From Hydrogenophaga sp. IBVHS2 (GTDB lineage Bacteria; Pseudomonadota; Gammaproteobacteria; Burkholderiales; Burkholderiaceae_C), in NCBI RefSeq assembly GCF_002127215.1, contig NZ_NFUT01000004.1, positions 110,592-174,591 on the forward strand: a stretch of 64,000 bases of DNA, read 5' to 3'. Positions 1-10,374 of this stretch are shown in pieces. The number at the start of each line of letters is the position of its first letter. The first letter of the stretch is position 1. The translations under genes were made by a program, and so were the position numbers. Under the pieces are notes generated by a model. That model was not told the DNA's origin and did not search any database. It saw nothing but the letters and a program-made list of their open reading frames with translations.

Positions 1-155
1 CTTTCGCTGCGTTATCCCCCACGACTGGGCACGTTCCGATGCATTACTCACCCGTTCGCCACTCGTCAGCACCTTGCGGCCTGTTACCGTTCGACTTGCA
101 TGTGTAAAGCATGCCGCCAGCGTTCAATCTGAGCCAGGATCAAACTCTTTAGTTC
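1..155 (-). rRNA. rrs: 16S ribosomal RNA, 5' end (partial)
   Basis: The reverse complement contains the universal bacterial 16S 5' segment AGAGTTTGATCCTGGCTCAG (129-148), followed by the typical betaproteobacterial continuation ATTGAACGC. The gene is read leftward and leaves the window at position 1, so only its first ~155 nucleotides are visible. The mature 5' end is placed by analogy to E. coli, seven nucleotides before AGAG. The promoter and leader lie immediately to the right. Confidence 0.97.
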
Positions 156-692
156 GATCTTGAAATTACTCATAAAAACGGAATTGAAGTGAACTTCACT
201 TCTATTCTCATGAGCGTTTAAAGTCTTGCGACTTGACTCCGAAGAGTCTTGGCAATCGCCTTCAAACGCCCACGCTTATCGGCTGTATGTTTTTAATGAT
301 CCTCAAGACACCGGTCAGCACCCGCTTTCCGTCTTGTCTTGCACCCCGCTGCGATCAGCAGAGCCTCGTATTATGACACAGATTTTTCGTCGCTGTCAAA
401 ACTTTCGAAGAAGTTTTTTCAGCACCCCGATCTGCATCGGTCTCGCCAGTCAAGCAGACGAGCCCCTGAAGGACTGTGCACCTTGCGATGCGCCGTCTGC
501 CGCTTTGTGATCAGCGAAGCCCTGCAGTATATGCCAGTTTTCGAGGCCTTGTCAAAGTGGGCCAAAAAATTTTTGCAGTCACGCGAGGTGACAGGCGTCT
601 GAGCCACTGGGGCCGGGAAAGCCCGCCATCGATAATGCCGCGCCCCTCGGGTCTGCGCGCTCCTGGGCCTCTTCATATAACAAGGACCCGTC
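156..692. other. rRNA leader, promoter region and spacer to uup
   Basis: No gene is seen in this stretch of more than 500 bases. Positions 156-363 are the transcribed rrn leader on the minus strand. At 287-299 the minus strand reads TCATTAAAAACAT, which resembles the boxA antitermination region of Burkholderiales rrn leaders. The promoter is at 370-399. The A/T-rich stretch to its right (about 400-421) could act as an UP element. From 420 to 692 I see no convincing coding signal; it should contain the promoter of uup, but no clear -35/-10 pair stands out. Short open frames here have no recognisable protein features. Confidence 0.7.
370..399 (-). promoter_or_regulatory. rrn promoter (-35/-10)
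   Basis: On the minus strand a perfect TTGACA -35 (394-399) and a CATAAT -10 (370-375) are separated by 18 bases. The sequence upstream of the -35 (minus strand) is A/T rich, as in rRNA UP elements. Predicted transcription starts near 362, about 207 nucleotides before the mature 16S 5' end, a usual rrn leader length. Confidence 0.75.
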
Positions 693-2600
<1,908 letters not shown>

Positions 2601-2609
2601 GCGAGCCGC

Positions 2610-4007
2610 TCAGAGCTCGGACACCCGCTGGCGGTAGACCCGCCAGAACGCCGCGTCCTGGGTGGTGGCGAAATTGATGCGCATGAGCGTGGACGGCTGC
2701 CGGCCGGCATGGAACAGGGCGCCGGGCGCGATCATGTAACCGTCGTCCAGCAGCCGCTGGGCCAGCACGTCGGTGTCCACGCCGGTGTCGACCCAGCCGA
2801 ACAGGCCGGCCGGCTCGGCCACGAAACGGCAACCGGCCGCGCGGGCCAGCTGTACGCTGCGGGCCCGGGCCCCGTCGAGCCGGGCCCGCAGGCGCTCGGC
2901 ATGCCGACGCAGCTGCCCCTGCTCGATGCACAGCGCCAGCGCCTTCTCCAGCAGGGCCGGCGTGGTGAGGGTGCTGAGCATCTTGGTGTGGATCAGGGGC
3001 TCCACCAGATCGGCCGGGGCCGCCAGAAAGCCCACGCGCCAGTTCGGTGCCAGCACCTTGGCAAAACCACCCACATACAGCGTGCGCTGCAGGCCATCGA
3101 GCACGCTCAGGCGGGTGGCGTGGGGTGGCGCCAGGTGGCTGTAGGTGTCGTCCTCCACCACATGGAAGTCGTGCTGGCCGGCCAGCTGCAGCAGCCGGTG
3201 GGCACTGGCCGGGCTCAGGCAGTGGCCGGTGGGGTTGTGCAGCACGCTCACGCTCACGTACAGCTTGGGCCGGTGGGCCTCGCAGTAGCGGGCCATGACC
3301 GCCAGATCGGGGCCATCCGGCCCTCGCGGCACCGGCAGCACCCGCGCGCCCAGCGCGGCCAGCCGGGCAAATTCGACCGCCCAGCCGGGCTCTTCCACCA
3401 TCACCGGATCGCCCGGGCGCAGCAGCGTGCGGCTGATGATGTCCAGCGCATGGGTGGCGCCCACGCTGGTGACGATCTGCCCGGCCTCCAGCGGCAGCCC
3501 CATGTCGCCGAGCTTGCGGGCCAGGGCCTGACGAAGTCCGGCATCGCCGGCAGGCTCGCCGTAATGGAGCGACACCTCGTTGATGGCCTTGGCGCTGGTG
3601 AGCTTGCGCACCGCCGACGGCATGAACCCGGACTCCAGCCAGTCGGCCGGGAAAACGCCCATGCCGGGCTGAGGCTTGTCGCTGACGCGGTGGAACATGC
3701 CGCGCATGAGTGCCGTGGCGTCGATCTGCACCGGCTGCTCGCGGCGTGCGGACGGGAGCGGTCCGGCAGGTGCGGTGCGTGGCTCGCGCACGAAGAAACC
3801 CCGGTTCTTGCGCGCATCGATCAGTCCCTGGGCCAGCAGCTTGTCGTACGCCGACACCACGGTGGAAGGACTCACCCCCTGCAGCCGGGCGCATTCGCGC
3901 ACCGATGGCAACCGGGCGCCCGGCGGCAGCAGACGGTCGCGGATGCGGTGGGCCAGACGATCGGCCAGCTGTTCGGAGAGGGGCTGCGCGGCGGTTTTGG
4001 TGAGCAT
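2610..4007 (-). CDS. MocR/GabR-type PLP-dependent transcriptional regulator
   Basis: A 465-residue fusion of an N-terminal GntR winged helix (about 10-75, with LPSVRECARLQGVSPSTV) and a class I aminotransferase-like domain. In the second domain the PLP-binding residues are conserved: N258 in HNPTG, D286 in VVEDDTY and the Schiff-base lysine K317 in GGFAKVLAPN. MocR-type regulators use PLP, often with an amino acid, as effector. The gene is divergent from an EamA-aminotransferase-PhzF-glyoxalase operon, and the space between them carries palindromic sites, one only 10 bases from this start codon. It therefore probably controls itself and that operon. The effector amino acid cannot be told from sequence. 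Confidence 0.9.
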   Translation of the reverse strand: MLTKTAAQPLSEQLADRLAHRIRDRLLPPGARLPSVRECARLQGVSPSTVVSAYDKLLAQGLIDARKNRGFFVREPRTAPAGPLPSARREQPVQIDATALMRGMFHRVSDKPQPGMGVFPADWLESGFMPSAVRKLTSAKAINEVSLHYGEPAGDAGLRQALARKLGDMGLPLEAGQIVTSVGATHALDIISRTLLRPGDPVMVEEPGWAVEFARLAALGARVLPVPRGPDGPDLAVMARYCEAHRPKLYVSVSVLHNPTGHCLSPASAHRLLQLAGQHDFHVVEDDTYSHLAPPHATRLSVLDGLQRTLYVGGFAKVLAPNWRVGFLAAPADLVEPLIHTKMLSTLTTPALLEKALALCIEQGQLRRHAERLRARLDGARARSVQLARAAGCRFVAEPAGLFGWVDTGVDTDVLAQRLLDDGYMIAPGALFHAGRQPSTLMRINFATTQDAAFWRVYRQRVSEL

Positions 4008-4017
4008 GGCGGCGAGG

Positions 4018-4072
4018 CTGTATGGCGGTTGCGGACCATACAGTTTGCAGAGTGACAGCGAAACTGTACTGG
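4018..4072. promoter_or_regulatory. Probable MocR operator, divergent control region
   Basis: Three related half-sites are visible. CTGTATGG (4018-4025) and CCATACAG (4036-4043) form a perfect 8-base inverted repeat with a 10-base gap. On the minus strand the second site reads AAACTGTATGG (4036-4046), and it is mirrored on the plus strand by AAACTGTACTGG (4061-4072); their TACAGTTT/AAACTGTA cores are a perfect inverted repeat with a 14-base gap. The leftmost site would overlap the start of the regulator transcript (autorepression). The rightmost lies 34 bases before the transporter start, where an activator or repressor would bind. Assignment to the adjacent regulator is by position. Confidence 0.6.
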
Positions 4073-4106
4073 CTGTGTATTGCTTTGCCTAGCTACATTG
4101 ACCGCC

Positions 4107-5042
4107 ATGAACACCGCCCATCCGACCCTGCCTGCCCACTCCCCTTCGGCCAGCGACGCCCGCCTGGGCTGGTGGCTCGGCCTGGTCGGGGTCACCGTGT
4201 TCGCGCTGACGCTGCCGGCCACGCGGCTGGCCACCGGCACCGCCGAGGCGCCCGCCCTGTCACCGTGGTTCGTCACCTGGGCACGGGCCGCGCTGGCCGG
4301 TCTGCTGTCGCTGGCCTACCTGGCGGCGGTGCAGGCCCCCCGCCCCACGGCGGCGCAGTGCCGGCCGCTGGGTCTGTCCCTGCTGGGCAATGTGATCGGC
4401 TATCCGCTGCTGCTGGGCTGGGCCTTGCGGCACGTCAGTGCCAGCCATGCAGCGGTCATCACGGCCCTGCTGCCCCTGGCCACCGCAGCGGCAGCCGCCT
4501 GGCTGCTGCACCAGCGGGCGCGTCTGGGCTTCTGGCTGTTCGCGGCGCTGGGCAGCGGTCTGGTGGTGGCCTACAGCCTGATCCGCGCCTGGCAGGCCGG
4601 CGGGTTCGACCTGGCCTGGGCCGACCTGCTCCTGGTGGGCGCCGTGCTGGCCGCCTCGGTGGGGTATGTGGGCGGCACGCAGGTGACGCCGTCGCTCGGC
4701 GCCGAGCGGGTGATCAGCTGGGTCTGCGTGATGGCCCTACCGCTGACCCTGCCGGGCGCCCTGCTCACCTGGCCCGAGCAGCCGGTGCCGATCACGGCCT
4801 GGCTCGCCCTGCTGTACGTGGCCGTGTTCTCCATGTGGGCGGGTTTCTTCGCCTGGTTCCGCGGACTGGCGCTCGGTGGCGCCCTGCGGGTGAGCCAGCT
4901 GCAGCTGCTGCAGCCTTTCCTGAGCATGGCAGCCGCCGTGCCCCTGCTGGGCGAGTCGGTGGACGGACTGACCCTGGTGTTCGGGCTCGCGGTGGTGGCC
5001 ACCGTGCTGGCCGGCCGACGCGCCCAGCGCCAGACCGCCTGA
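4107..5042 (+). CDS. EamA/DMT family transporter
   Basis: This 311-residue integral membrane protein has about ten hydrophobic segments in two repeated EamA halves, as in the drug/metabolite transporter superfamily (RhaT, YdcZ, amino-acid exporters). The start chosen is the ATG at 4107; an in-frame TTG at 4080 is possible but would overlap the operator region. It is the first gene of an operon divergent from a MocR regulator and is followed 31 bases later by an aminotransferase. That suggests import or export of an amino acid or a derivative. The substrate is not predictable from sequence. Confidence 0.85.
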   Translation: MNTAHPTLPAHSPSASDARLGWWLGLVGVTVFALTLPATRLATGTAEAPALSPWFVTWARAALAGLLSLAYLAAVQAPRPTAAQCRPLGLSLLGNVIGYPLLLGWALRHVSASHAAVITALLPLATAAAAAWLLHQRARLGFWLFAALGSGLVVAYSLIRAWQAGGFDLAWADLLLVGAVLAASVGYVGGTQVTPSLGAERVISWVCVMALPLTLPGALLTWPEQPVPITAWLALLYVAVFSMWAGFFAWFRGLALGGALRVSQLQLLQPFLSMAAAVPLLGESVDGLTLVFGLAVVATVLAGRRAQRQTA

Positions 5043-5073
5043 CCCTTCATTTCCACCGCAAGGAGCCATCCCC

Positions 5074-6297
5074 ATGAGCACCCCCTGGACCCTGGCCCGC
5101 CGCGCCGAACGGATGAACCCGTCGGTGATCCGCGAAATCCTCAAGCTCACCCAGCAGCCCGGCATCGTCAGCCTCGCCGGCGGCCTGCCCTCGCCCCGGA
5201 CCTTCCCGGTCGACGCCTTTGCCCAGGCCTGCGCCGAGGTGCTGGCCACCGACGGCCCGGCCGCCCTGCAATATGCCGCCAGCGAGGGGCACGGCCCCCT
5301 GCGCGAATGGGTGGCGGCACAGCTGCCCTGGCCGGTGGATCCGGCCCAGGTGCTGATCACCACCGGCAGCCAGCAGGCCCTGGACCTGGTGGGCAAGGTG
5401 CTCATCGACAACGGCAGCCGGGTGCTGGTGGAGACGCCCACCTACCTGGGCGCGCTGCAGGCGTTTGCGCCCATGGAGCCCGAGGTCGAAGGGGTGGCCT
5501 GCACCGAGGACGGCCCGGATCTCGCCGACCTGGCGCGCCGGGCGCGAGGCGCCCGCTTCATGTACGTGCTGCCCAACTTCCAGAACCCCACCGGCCGCAG
5601 CCTGAGCGATGGCGCCCGGGACGCCCTGGTGCAGCAGGCGGCCCGCCTGGGCCTGCCGCTGGTGGAGGACAACCCGTACGGCGAACTGTGGTTCGACCAG
5701 CCACCGCCCGCCCCGCTGACCGCCCGCCACCCCGACGGATGCCTGTACATCGGTTCGTTCTCCAAGGTGCTGGCCCCGGGCCTGCGGCTGGGCTATGTGG
5801 TGGCACCCAAAGCCATCCACCCCAAGCTGCTGCAGGCCAAGCAGGCGGCCGACCTGCACACCCCGGGCTTCAACCAGCGGCTGGCCCACGAGGTGCTGCG
5901 CCACGGCTTCATGGAGCGGCATGTGCCCGCGATCCGGACGCTGTACCGCCAGCAGTGCCGGACCATGCTGGAGGCACTGTCGAGCGAGATGGCCGACCTC
6001 GGCGTGCAATGGAACGCGCCTCAGGGCGGCATGTTCCTGTGGCTGCGTCTGCCCGAGGGACTGGACGCCACCGCCCTGCTGCCCCAGGCCGTGGCGCGCG
6101 GCGTGGCCTATGTGCCGGGCGGAGCGTTCTATGCCGACCAGCCCGATCCACGCACGCTGCGGCTGAGCTTCGTGACCGCCAGCGAAGACCAGATACGCTC
6201 GGGCATTGCCGCGCTGGCCTCCACCGTGCGCGAGGCGCTGCCCCGCCCGACCGCCGTGCCGGCGGCCCGACCCCAGACTTCCGGAGTGACTGCATGA
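5074..6297 (+). CDS. PLP-dependent aminotransferase, 2-aminoadipate/LysN type
   Basis: A 407-residue fold-type I aminotransferase of the class close to LysN (2-aminoadipate aminotransferase) and to the C-terminal half of MocR regulators. Visible cofactor residues are N171 in FQNPTG, D199 in VEDNPYG and the lysine K231 in SFSKVLAPGLRLG. The N-terminal motif SLAGGLPSP is typical of this subgroup. A good ribosome site (AAGGAG) precedes the ATG. Its stop overlaps the start of the PhzF-like gene (ATGA). Substrate specificity is uncertain; aromatic, branched-chain or aminoadipate substrates are all known in the family. Confidence 0.88.
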   Translation: MSTPWTLARRAERMNPSVIREILKLTQQPGIVSLAGGLPSPRTFPVDAFAQACAEVLATDGPAALQYAASEGHGPLREWVAAQLPWPVDPAQVLITTGSQQALDLVGKVLIDNGSRVLVETPTYLGALQAFAPMEPEVEGVACTEDGPDLADLARRARGARFMYVLPNFQNPTGRSLSDGARDALVQQAARLGLPLVEDNPYGELWFDQPPPAPLTARHPDGCLYIGSFSKVLAPGLRLGYVVAPKAIHPKLLQAKQAADLHTPGFNQRLAHEVLRHGFMERHVPAIRTLYRQQCRTMLEALSSEMADLGVQWNAPQGGMFLWLRLPEGLDATALLPQAVARGVAYVPGGAFYADQPDPRTLRLSFVTASEDQIRSGIAALASTVREALPRPTAVPAARPQTSGVTA

Positions 6298-7181
6298 GTT
6301 CTGCCCCCGCCGGCCTGAGCGGCCGCCCCTTCGCCCAGGTGGATGTGTTCACCGACACGCCCTACCGGGGCAACCCGCTGGCCGTCGTGCTCGACGGCAG
6401 CGGTCTGAGCACCGAGGCCATGCAGGCCTTCACCGACTGGACGAACCTGTCGGAGTGCACCTTCGTGCTGCCGCCCACCACGGCCGAGGCCGACTACCGG
6501 GTGCGCATCTTCTGCCCCGGGCGCGAACTGCCGTTTGCCGGCCATCCCACGCTGGGGACGGCGCACGCGTGGCTGCGTGCCGGCGGACAGCCCAAGGGCG
6601 CCCATGTGGTGCAGGAATGCGGCGTCGGCCTGGTGCCGATCCGGCGCGACGGCCACCGGCTGGCCTTCGCCGCACCGCCGCTGCGGCGCAGCGGGCCGCT
6701 GGACGAGGCGGACGTGGCCCTGATCGCCCGCGGCCTGGGCGTGCCGCGCACCGACATCGTGGCCCACAGCTGGTGCGACAACGGCCCGGGATGGCGGGCG
6801 GTCATGCTGGCCAGCGCCGAACAGGTGCTTGCGCTGCAACCGGATGCCGCCGTGCTGGCCGGGCTGGACATCGGCGTGGTGGGGCCGCGGGGCAAGGTGG
6901 GGGTGGTGGGGGCGCAGGCCGATGGCGCCGACACCCTGTTCGAGGTGCGCGCCTTCTTCCCCGGCCAGAACGGCCTGACCGAAGACCCGGTGACCGGCAG
7001 CCTGAATGCGGCCCTGGCCCAGTGGCTGATCGGCAGCGGACGCGCACCGCACCGCTACGTGGCGGCGCAGGGCACGGCACTGCGGCGCGCCGGACGGGTG
7101 CATGTCGAGCAGGTGGAGGACGGCACGCTGTGGATCGGCGGCGATGCGGTCACCTGCATCGAAGGCCGGGTGGACCTGTGA
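6294..7181 (+). CDS. PhzF family isomerase-like protein
   Basis: A 295-residue protein of the PhzF/diaminopimelate-epimerase fold. It has the N-terminal motif VDVFTDTPYRGNPLAVV, the catalytic glutamate E54 in LSECTFV, the GHPTLGTAHA loop and the C-terminal EDPVTGSLNA loop. In PhzF the glutamate performs proton transfer during isomerisation of trans-2,3-dihydro-3-hydroxyanthranilate; most family members have unknown substrates. The ATG overlaps the aminotransferase stop (ATGA), and its own stop overlaps the following GTG (GTGA), so translation is probably coupled through the operon. No phenazine genes are nearby, so a phenazine role is unlikely. Confidence 0.85.
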   Translation: MSSAPAGLSGRPFAQVDVFTDTPYRGNPLAVVLDGSGLSTEAMQAFTDWTNLSECTFVLPPTTAEADYRVRIFCPGRELPFAGHPTLGTAHAWLRAGGQPKGAHVVQECGVGLVPIRRDGHRLAFAAPPLRRSGPLDEADVALIARGLGVPRTDIVAHSWCDNGPGWRAVMLASAEQVLALQPDAAVLAGLDIGVVGPRGKVGVVGAQADGADTLFEVRAFFPGQNGLTEDPVTGSLNAALAQWLIGSGRAPHRYVAAQGTALRRAGRVHVEQVEDGTLWIGGDAVTCIEGRVDL

Positions 7182-7873
7182 GCCTGCTGCTGGACCACCT
7201 GGTGGTGGCCGCCGCCACGCTGGAGCAGGGCGTGGCCTGGTGCGAGGCGGTGCTCGGGGTGACTCCCGCCCCGGGCGGGGCCCACGCGCTGTTCGGCACC
7301 CACAACCGCCTGCTGAAACTCTCCGGTGCACCCGATGCCTACCTGGAGATCATCGCCATCGACCCGACCGCCACGCCGCTGCGCCCGCCTCCGCTGCGCA
7401 GGTGGTTTGATCTGGACGACACCGCGCTGCAGGCGTCGCTGCGGCACGCCGGACCGCAGCTGGTGCACTGGGTGGCCCGGGTGCCGGACATCGACGTTGC
7501 CCGGGATGCGCTGGGCCGCGCAGGCTGGGAACGCGGGCCGGTCCTGGAAGCCTCCCGGCCCACGCCGGATGGCCTGCTGCGCTGGAAGATCACGGTGCGC
7601 GACGACGGCCGCCGCCTGGGCGAGGGTGCCCTGCCCACCCTCATCCAGTGGGGAGAGCGCCACCCGGCACAGGGATTGCCCCAGGCCGGGGTCTCGATCC
7701 GGGCACTGCGGGGCGGTGGCGCACAAGGAGGCGCCGTGACCGAGGCCTTGCGGTCACTGGATGCCACGCCGCTGTGGCATCACGACCCCGATGTGCGATC
7801 GGCCGCCCTCTGTGCCACGCTGGACACGCCACGCGGCCCGGTGACGCTGCACCATCCGGCCGGTGTGCGCTGA
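7178..7873 (+). CDS. VOC/glyoxalase-like domain protein
   Basis: A 231-residue protein beginning at a GTG that overlaps the preceding stop (GTGA). The N-terminal LLLDHLVVAAATLEQGVAW and the later LVHWVARVPDID resemble the two halves of glyoxalase-like (Glyoxalase_3/VOC) domains, where the histidines of DHLV and VHW would be metal ligands. Such proteins act on small molecules or bind them, and many are uncharacterised. Operon position after an aminotransferase and a PhzF-like isomerase suggests a step in metabolism of an amino-acid-derived compound. Function is not assigned. Confidence 0.75.
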   Translation: MSLLLDHLVVAAATLEQGVAWCEAVLGVTPAPGGAHALFGTHNRLLKLSGAPDAYLEIIAIDPTATPLRPPPLRRWFDLDDTALQASLRHAGPQLVHWVARVPDIDVARDALGRAGWERGPVLEASRPTPDGLLRWKITVRDDGRRLGEGALPTLIQWGERHPAQGLPQAGVSIRALRGGGAQGGAVTEALRSLDATPLWHHDPDVRSAALCATLDTPRGPVTLHHPAGVR

Positions 7874-7882
7874 ACCGCTGCC

Positions 7883-10198
7883 TCAGGCGGCCGGCTGCAC
7901 CAGGCGGGACACCACCTCGCAGAAGGTCTCGACCGCATCGGTCTTGAACACCACCTCGCGCACGCCGGCAGCGCGCGCCTCGGCCTGCATCTCGTCGGTG
8001 ATGTAGCCCGAGGCCACGGCCACGGTCAGCGTGGGCTCGATGGCCAGCACGGCCCGCGCCACCTCGAGCCCCGACATGCCGGGCATGTTGAAGTCGGTGA
8101 GCAGCAGATCGAACGCTCCGGGCGCAGCCCGCACCGCCTCGATGGCCTCGTTCTGCGACGTGAATGCGGTGACCCGGAAGCCGCGGCGCTCCAGCAGGCG
8201 ACGCACCAGGAAGACCAGGGTGTCGTCGTCGTCCAGGTACAGGACATGGGGCATCGGGGCGTCGGTGGATTCGGGCATCGTGTCGCGGGCGTCCGTGGGG
8301 GTTGGGGGAGCGGCAGAGACGGGCTGTGCGGCCGTGGCACGACCGATCGCCGGCATTGTGCCGCGATTGGCCGGCGCGGCGGCAGGAAACAGCAGGGTGA
8401 AGGTGGTGCCGGCACCCGGACGGCTCTGGACATCGATGGCCCCGCCATGGGACTGCACGATGCCCAGCACCATGGGCAGGCCCAGCCCGGTGCCCTGCCC
8501 GACCGCCTTGGTGGTGAAGAACGGCTCGAAGATGCGCCGGCGCACCGTCTCGTCCATGCCCGAGCCGGTGTCCACCACCTGAACCCGGACGACACCGACC
8601 CGCCGCTGGCGGCAGATCACGGCCAGCTCCTGCGGCACGCCGGCGTGCTGGACCGGCAGCGTGTCGATGCGGAACTCCAGCCGGCCACCCTGGGCCTGCA
8701 TCGCATGCAGGGCATTGGTGCCCAGGTTGACGAACACCTGTCCGATCTGGGTCGGATCGGCCAGGATGCGGGGCGCCGGGCCGCCGCTGGACTGCACCAG
8801 CTCCACATGCGATGGCAGTGCAGCCCGCAGCAGGGCGCAGGATTCGGCCAGCACGGCGGCCAGATCGATCTCGACCAGTTCCATCGGCTGCTGGCGGCTG
8901 AAGGCCAGGATCCGCCGCACCAGCTCCCGCCCCCGGCGGGCCGCGGTGCGGATCTCGTCCAGGCTCTCGGCCGCCGGGTGTTCGGTGCCCAGGTCCTGAC
9001 GGGCCAGATCGGCGTTGCCCAGGATGGCGGCCAGGATGTTGTTGAAGTCGTGGGCCACGCCGCCGGCCAGCGTGCCCAGCGCCTCCATCTTCTGCGACTG
9101 GGCCAGCTGGGCCTGCAGGGTCTTCTGCTCGGCCTGGGCATTGCGCAACGACGTGATGTCGATGAAGGTCAGCACCACATGGCGCAGGCCGCCGTCGGTG
9201 CTGTTTTCGGGATAGGCATTGCACAGCGCCCAGCGCACCTCGCCGCTCTCGCCCACCGGCACGCCCATGACGATGTCGCGGGCCGGCTGGCCGGTGGCCA
9301 GCACGCGATCGAACGGGAGCTCGTGCCGGCGCATCGGCTGCCCGGATTCGCCCAGCAGCTGCCAGGCATGCCCGGCCGAGGTGGGTTCCGGCAGGGCCGG
9401 ATTGGCGCCGCCATCGCTCCAGCCCAGGAACCGCCGCGCGGCTGTGTTGATGCTGGTCAGCGTGTTGTCCGGCCGGAACACCATGACGCCGGCGCCCAGG
9501 TTCTCGATCAGCGCACGCTGATCGGCCTCGCGGACCTGCAGCGCCTGGCGGGCCCGATCGCCCTCGGTGCGCAGGCGGTGCGACACCAGCGCGTTGTACA
9601 GCGCCATGCGCACCAGCAGGGTGGTGAGGAAGATGAACAGGTAGACCGGCATCACCTCGTCCGGCGTGTAGCCCAGCACCGGCACCGACACGGCAAAGCC
9701 CAGCATGGCGGCCAGTTCGGCCATGGTGATCGACCGCACCGCCCGCAGCTCCGGCACCCGGGGCGACTCGCGCTCGGCCCGCAGCAGGTCGCGCAGGGCA
9801 CCGCAGGCGATGCCGATCACCACCAGCGAGAAGACCGCCTGGCGCCCCTTGGCGGTGTCGATGCCGTACGTGAGGAAGGCCATGACGAGGATGAAGGCCA
9901 GACCGGTCAGCAGCAGATGCCGGCGGTGCGCGGCAAGACCCAGGTAGCTGCGCAGGCCGAGCCAGACCGCCATGGCCGCCACCACCAGCATGGTGCTGCC
10001 CACCACGATGGCCCAGAACACCGAACCGGTGCCGCGCAGCCAGAGCCCCCCCGATCCCAGGATGGACAGGAAGGAGGCCACCGCCCACCAGCCCGGCCCC
10101 CCGATGGCCGGGTAGCGACGCGACTGGGCCCAGAACGCCAGCACGATGAGCGCATCCACCGCCACCCGCAAGGACAGCAGGGTGTCGAGATCAAACAC
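7883..10198 (-). CDS. Membrane hybrid histidine kinase with C-terminal receiver
   Basis: A 771-residue sensor starting at GTG. Residues 8-205 hold about seven hydrophobic segments, an integral membrane sensor region. A PAS domain follows (about 225-350), then a short coiled coil, a HisKA domain with the phospho-acceptor H383 in GGVAHDFNNILA, and an HATPase domain (N-box around N491, DTGSGMD, GTGLGL). After a proline/alanine-rich linker a receiver domain occupies about 649-771, with acidic pocket DDDD (656-659), phospho-acceptor D702 in LTDFNMPG and K752. The HDFNN H-box is typical of RpfC/PAS-type hybrid kinases. No output regulator is adjacent, so the phosphorelay partner must be encoded elsewhere. 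The gene stands alone between convergent and divergent neighbours. Confidence 0.9.
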   Translation of the reverse strand: MFDLDTLLSLRVAVDALIVLAFWAQSRRYPAIGGPGWWAVASFLSILGSGGLWLRGTGSVFWAIVVGSTMLVVAAMAVWLGLRSYLGLAAHRRHLLLTGLAFILVMAFLTYGIDTAKGRQAVFSLVVIGIACGALRDLLRAERESPRVPELRAVRSITMAELAAMLGFAVSVPVLGYTPDEVMPVYLFIFLTTLLVRMALYNALVSHRLRTEGDRARQALQVREADQRALIENLGAGVMVFRPDNTLTSINTAARRFLGWSDGGANPALPEPTSAGHAWQLLGESGQPMRRHELPFDRVLATGQPARDIVMGVPVGESGEVRWALCNAYPENSTDGGLRHVVLTFIDITSLRNAQAEQKTLQAQLAQSQKMEALGTLAGGVAHDFNNILAAILGNADLARQDLGTEHPAAESLDEIRTAARRGRELVRRILAFSRQQPMELVEIDLAAVLAESCALLRAALPSHVELVQSSGGPAPRILADPTQIGQVFVNLGTNALHAMQAQGGRLEFRIDTLPVQHAGVPQELAVICRQRRVGVVRVQVVDTGSGMDETVRRRIFEPFFTTKAVGQGTGLGLPMVLGIVQSHGGAIDVQSRPGAGTTFTLLFPAAAPANRGTMPAIGRATAAQPVSAAPPTPTDARDTMPESTDAPMPHVLYLDDDDTLVFLVRRLLERRGFRVTAFTSQNEAIEAVRAAPGAFDLLLTDFNMPGMSGLEVARAVLAIEPTLTVAVASGYITDEMQAEARAAGVREVVFKTDAVETFCEVVSRLVQPAA

Positions 10199-10374
10199 GG
10201 TGGGCTCCTGGGCAGACGCTCATGCCGGGATTGGAGCACAGGCCGCAGCGTTGCCAATGCCTCATTCGCAGGGGAAAACCGCCCGATCTCTGCGGCTTGC
10301 GCACCGGCGCTCACCGGCCTGGCAGTCGCTGCCGGGACAAATCGGCCGAGGTCCGCTGACCCAGAATCCGGCGC

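Noticed and set aside
6294-7181. Phenazine biosynthesis gene
   Set aside because: PhzF-like sequence alone is insufficient; no other phz genes are present and most family members have other or unknown roles.
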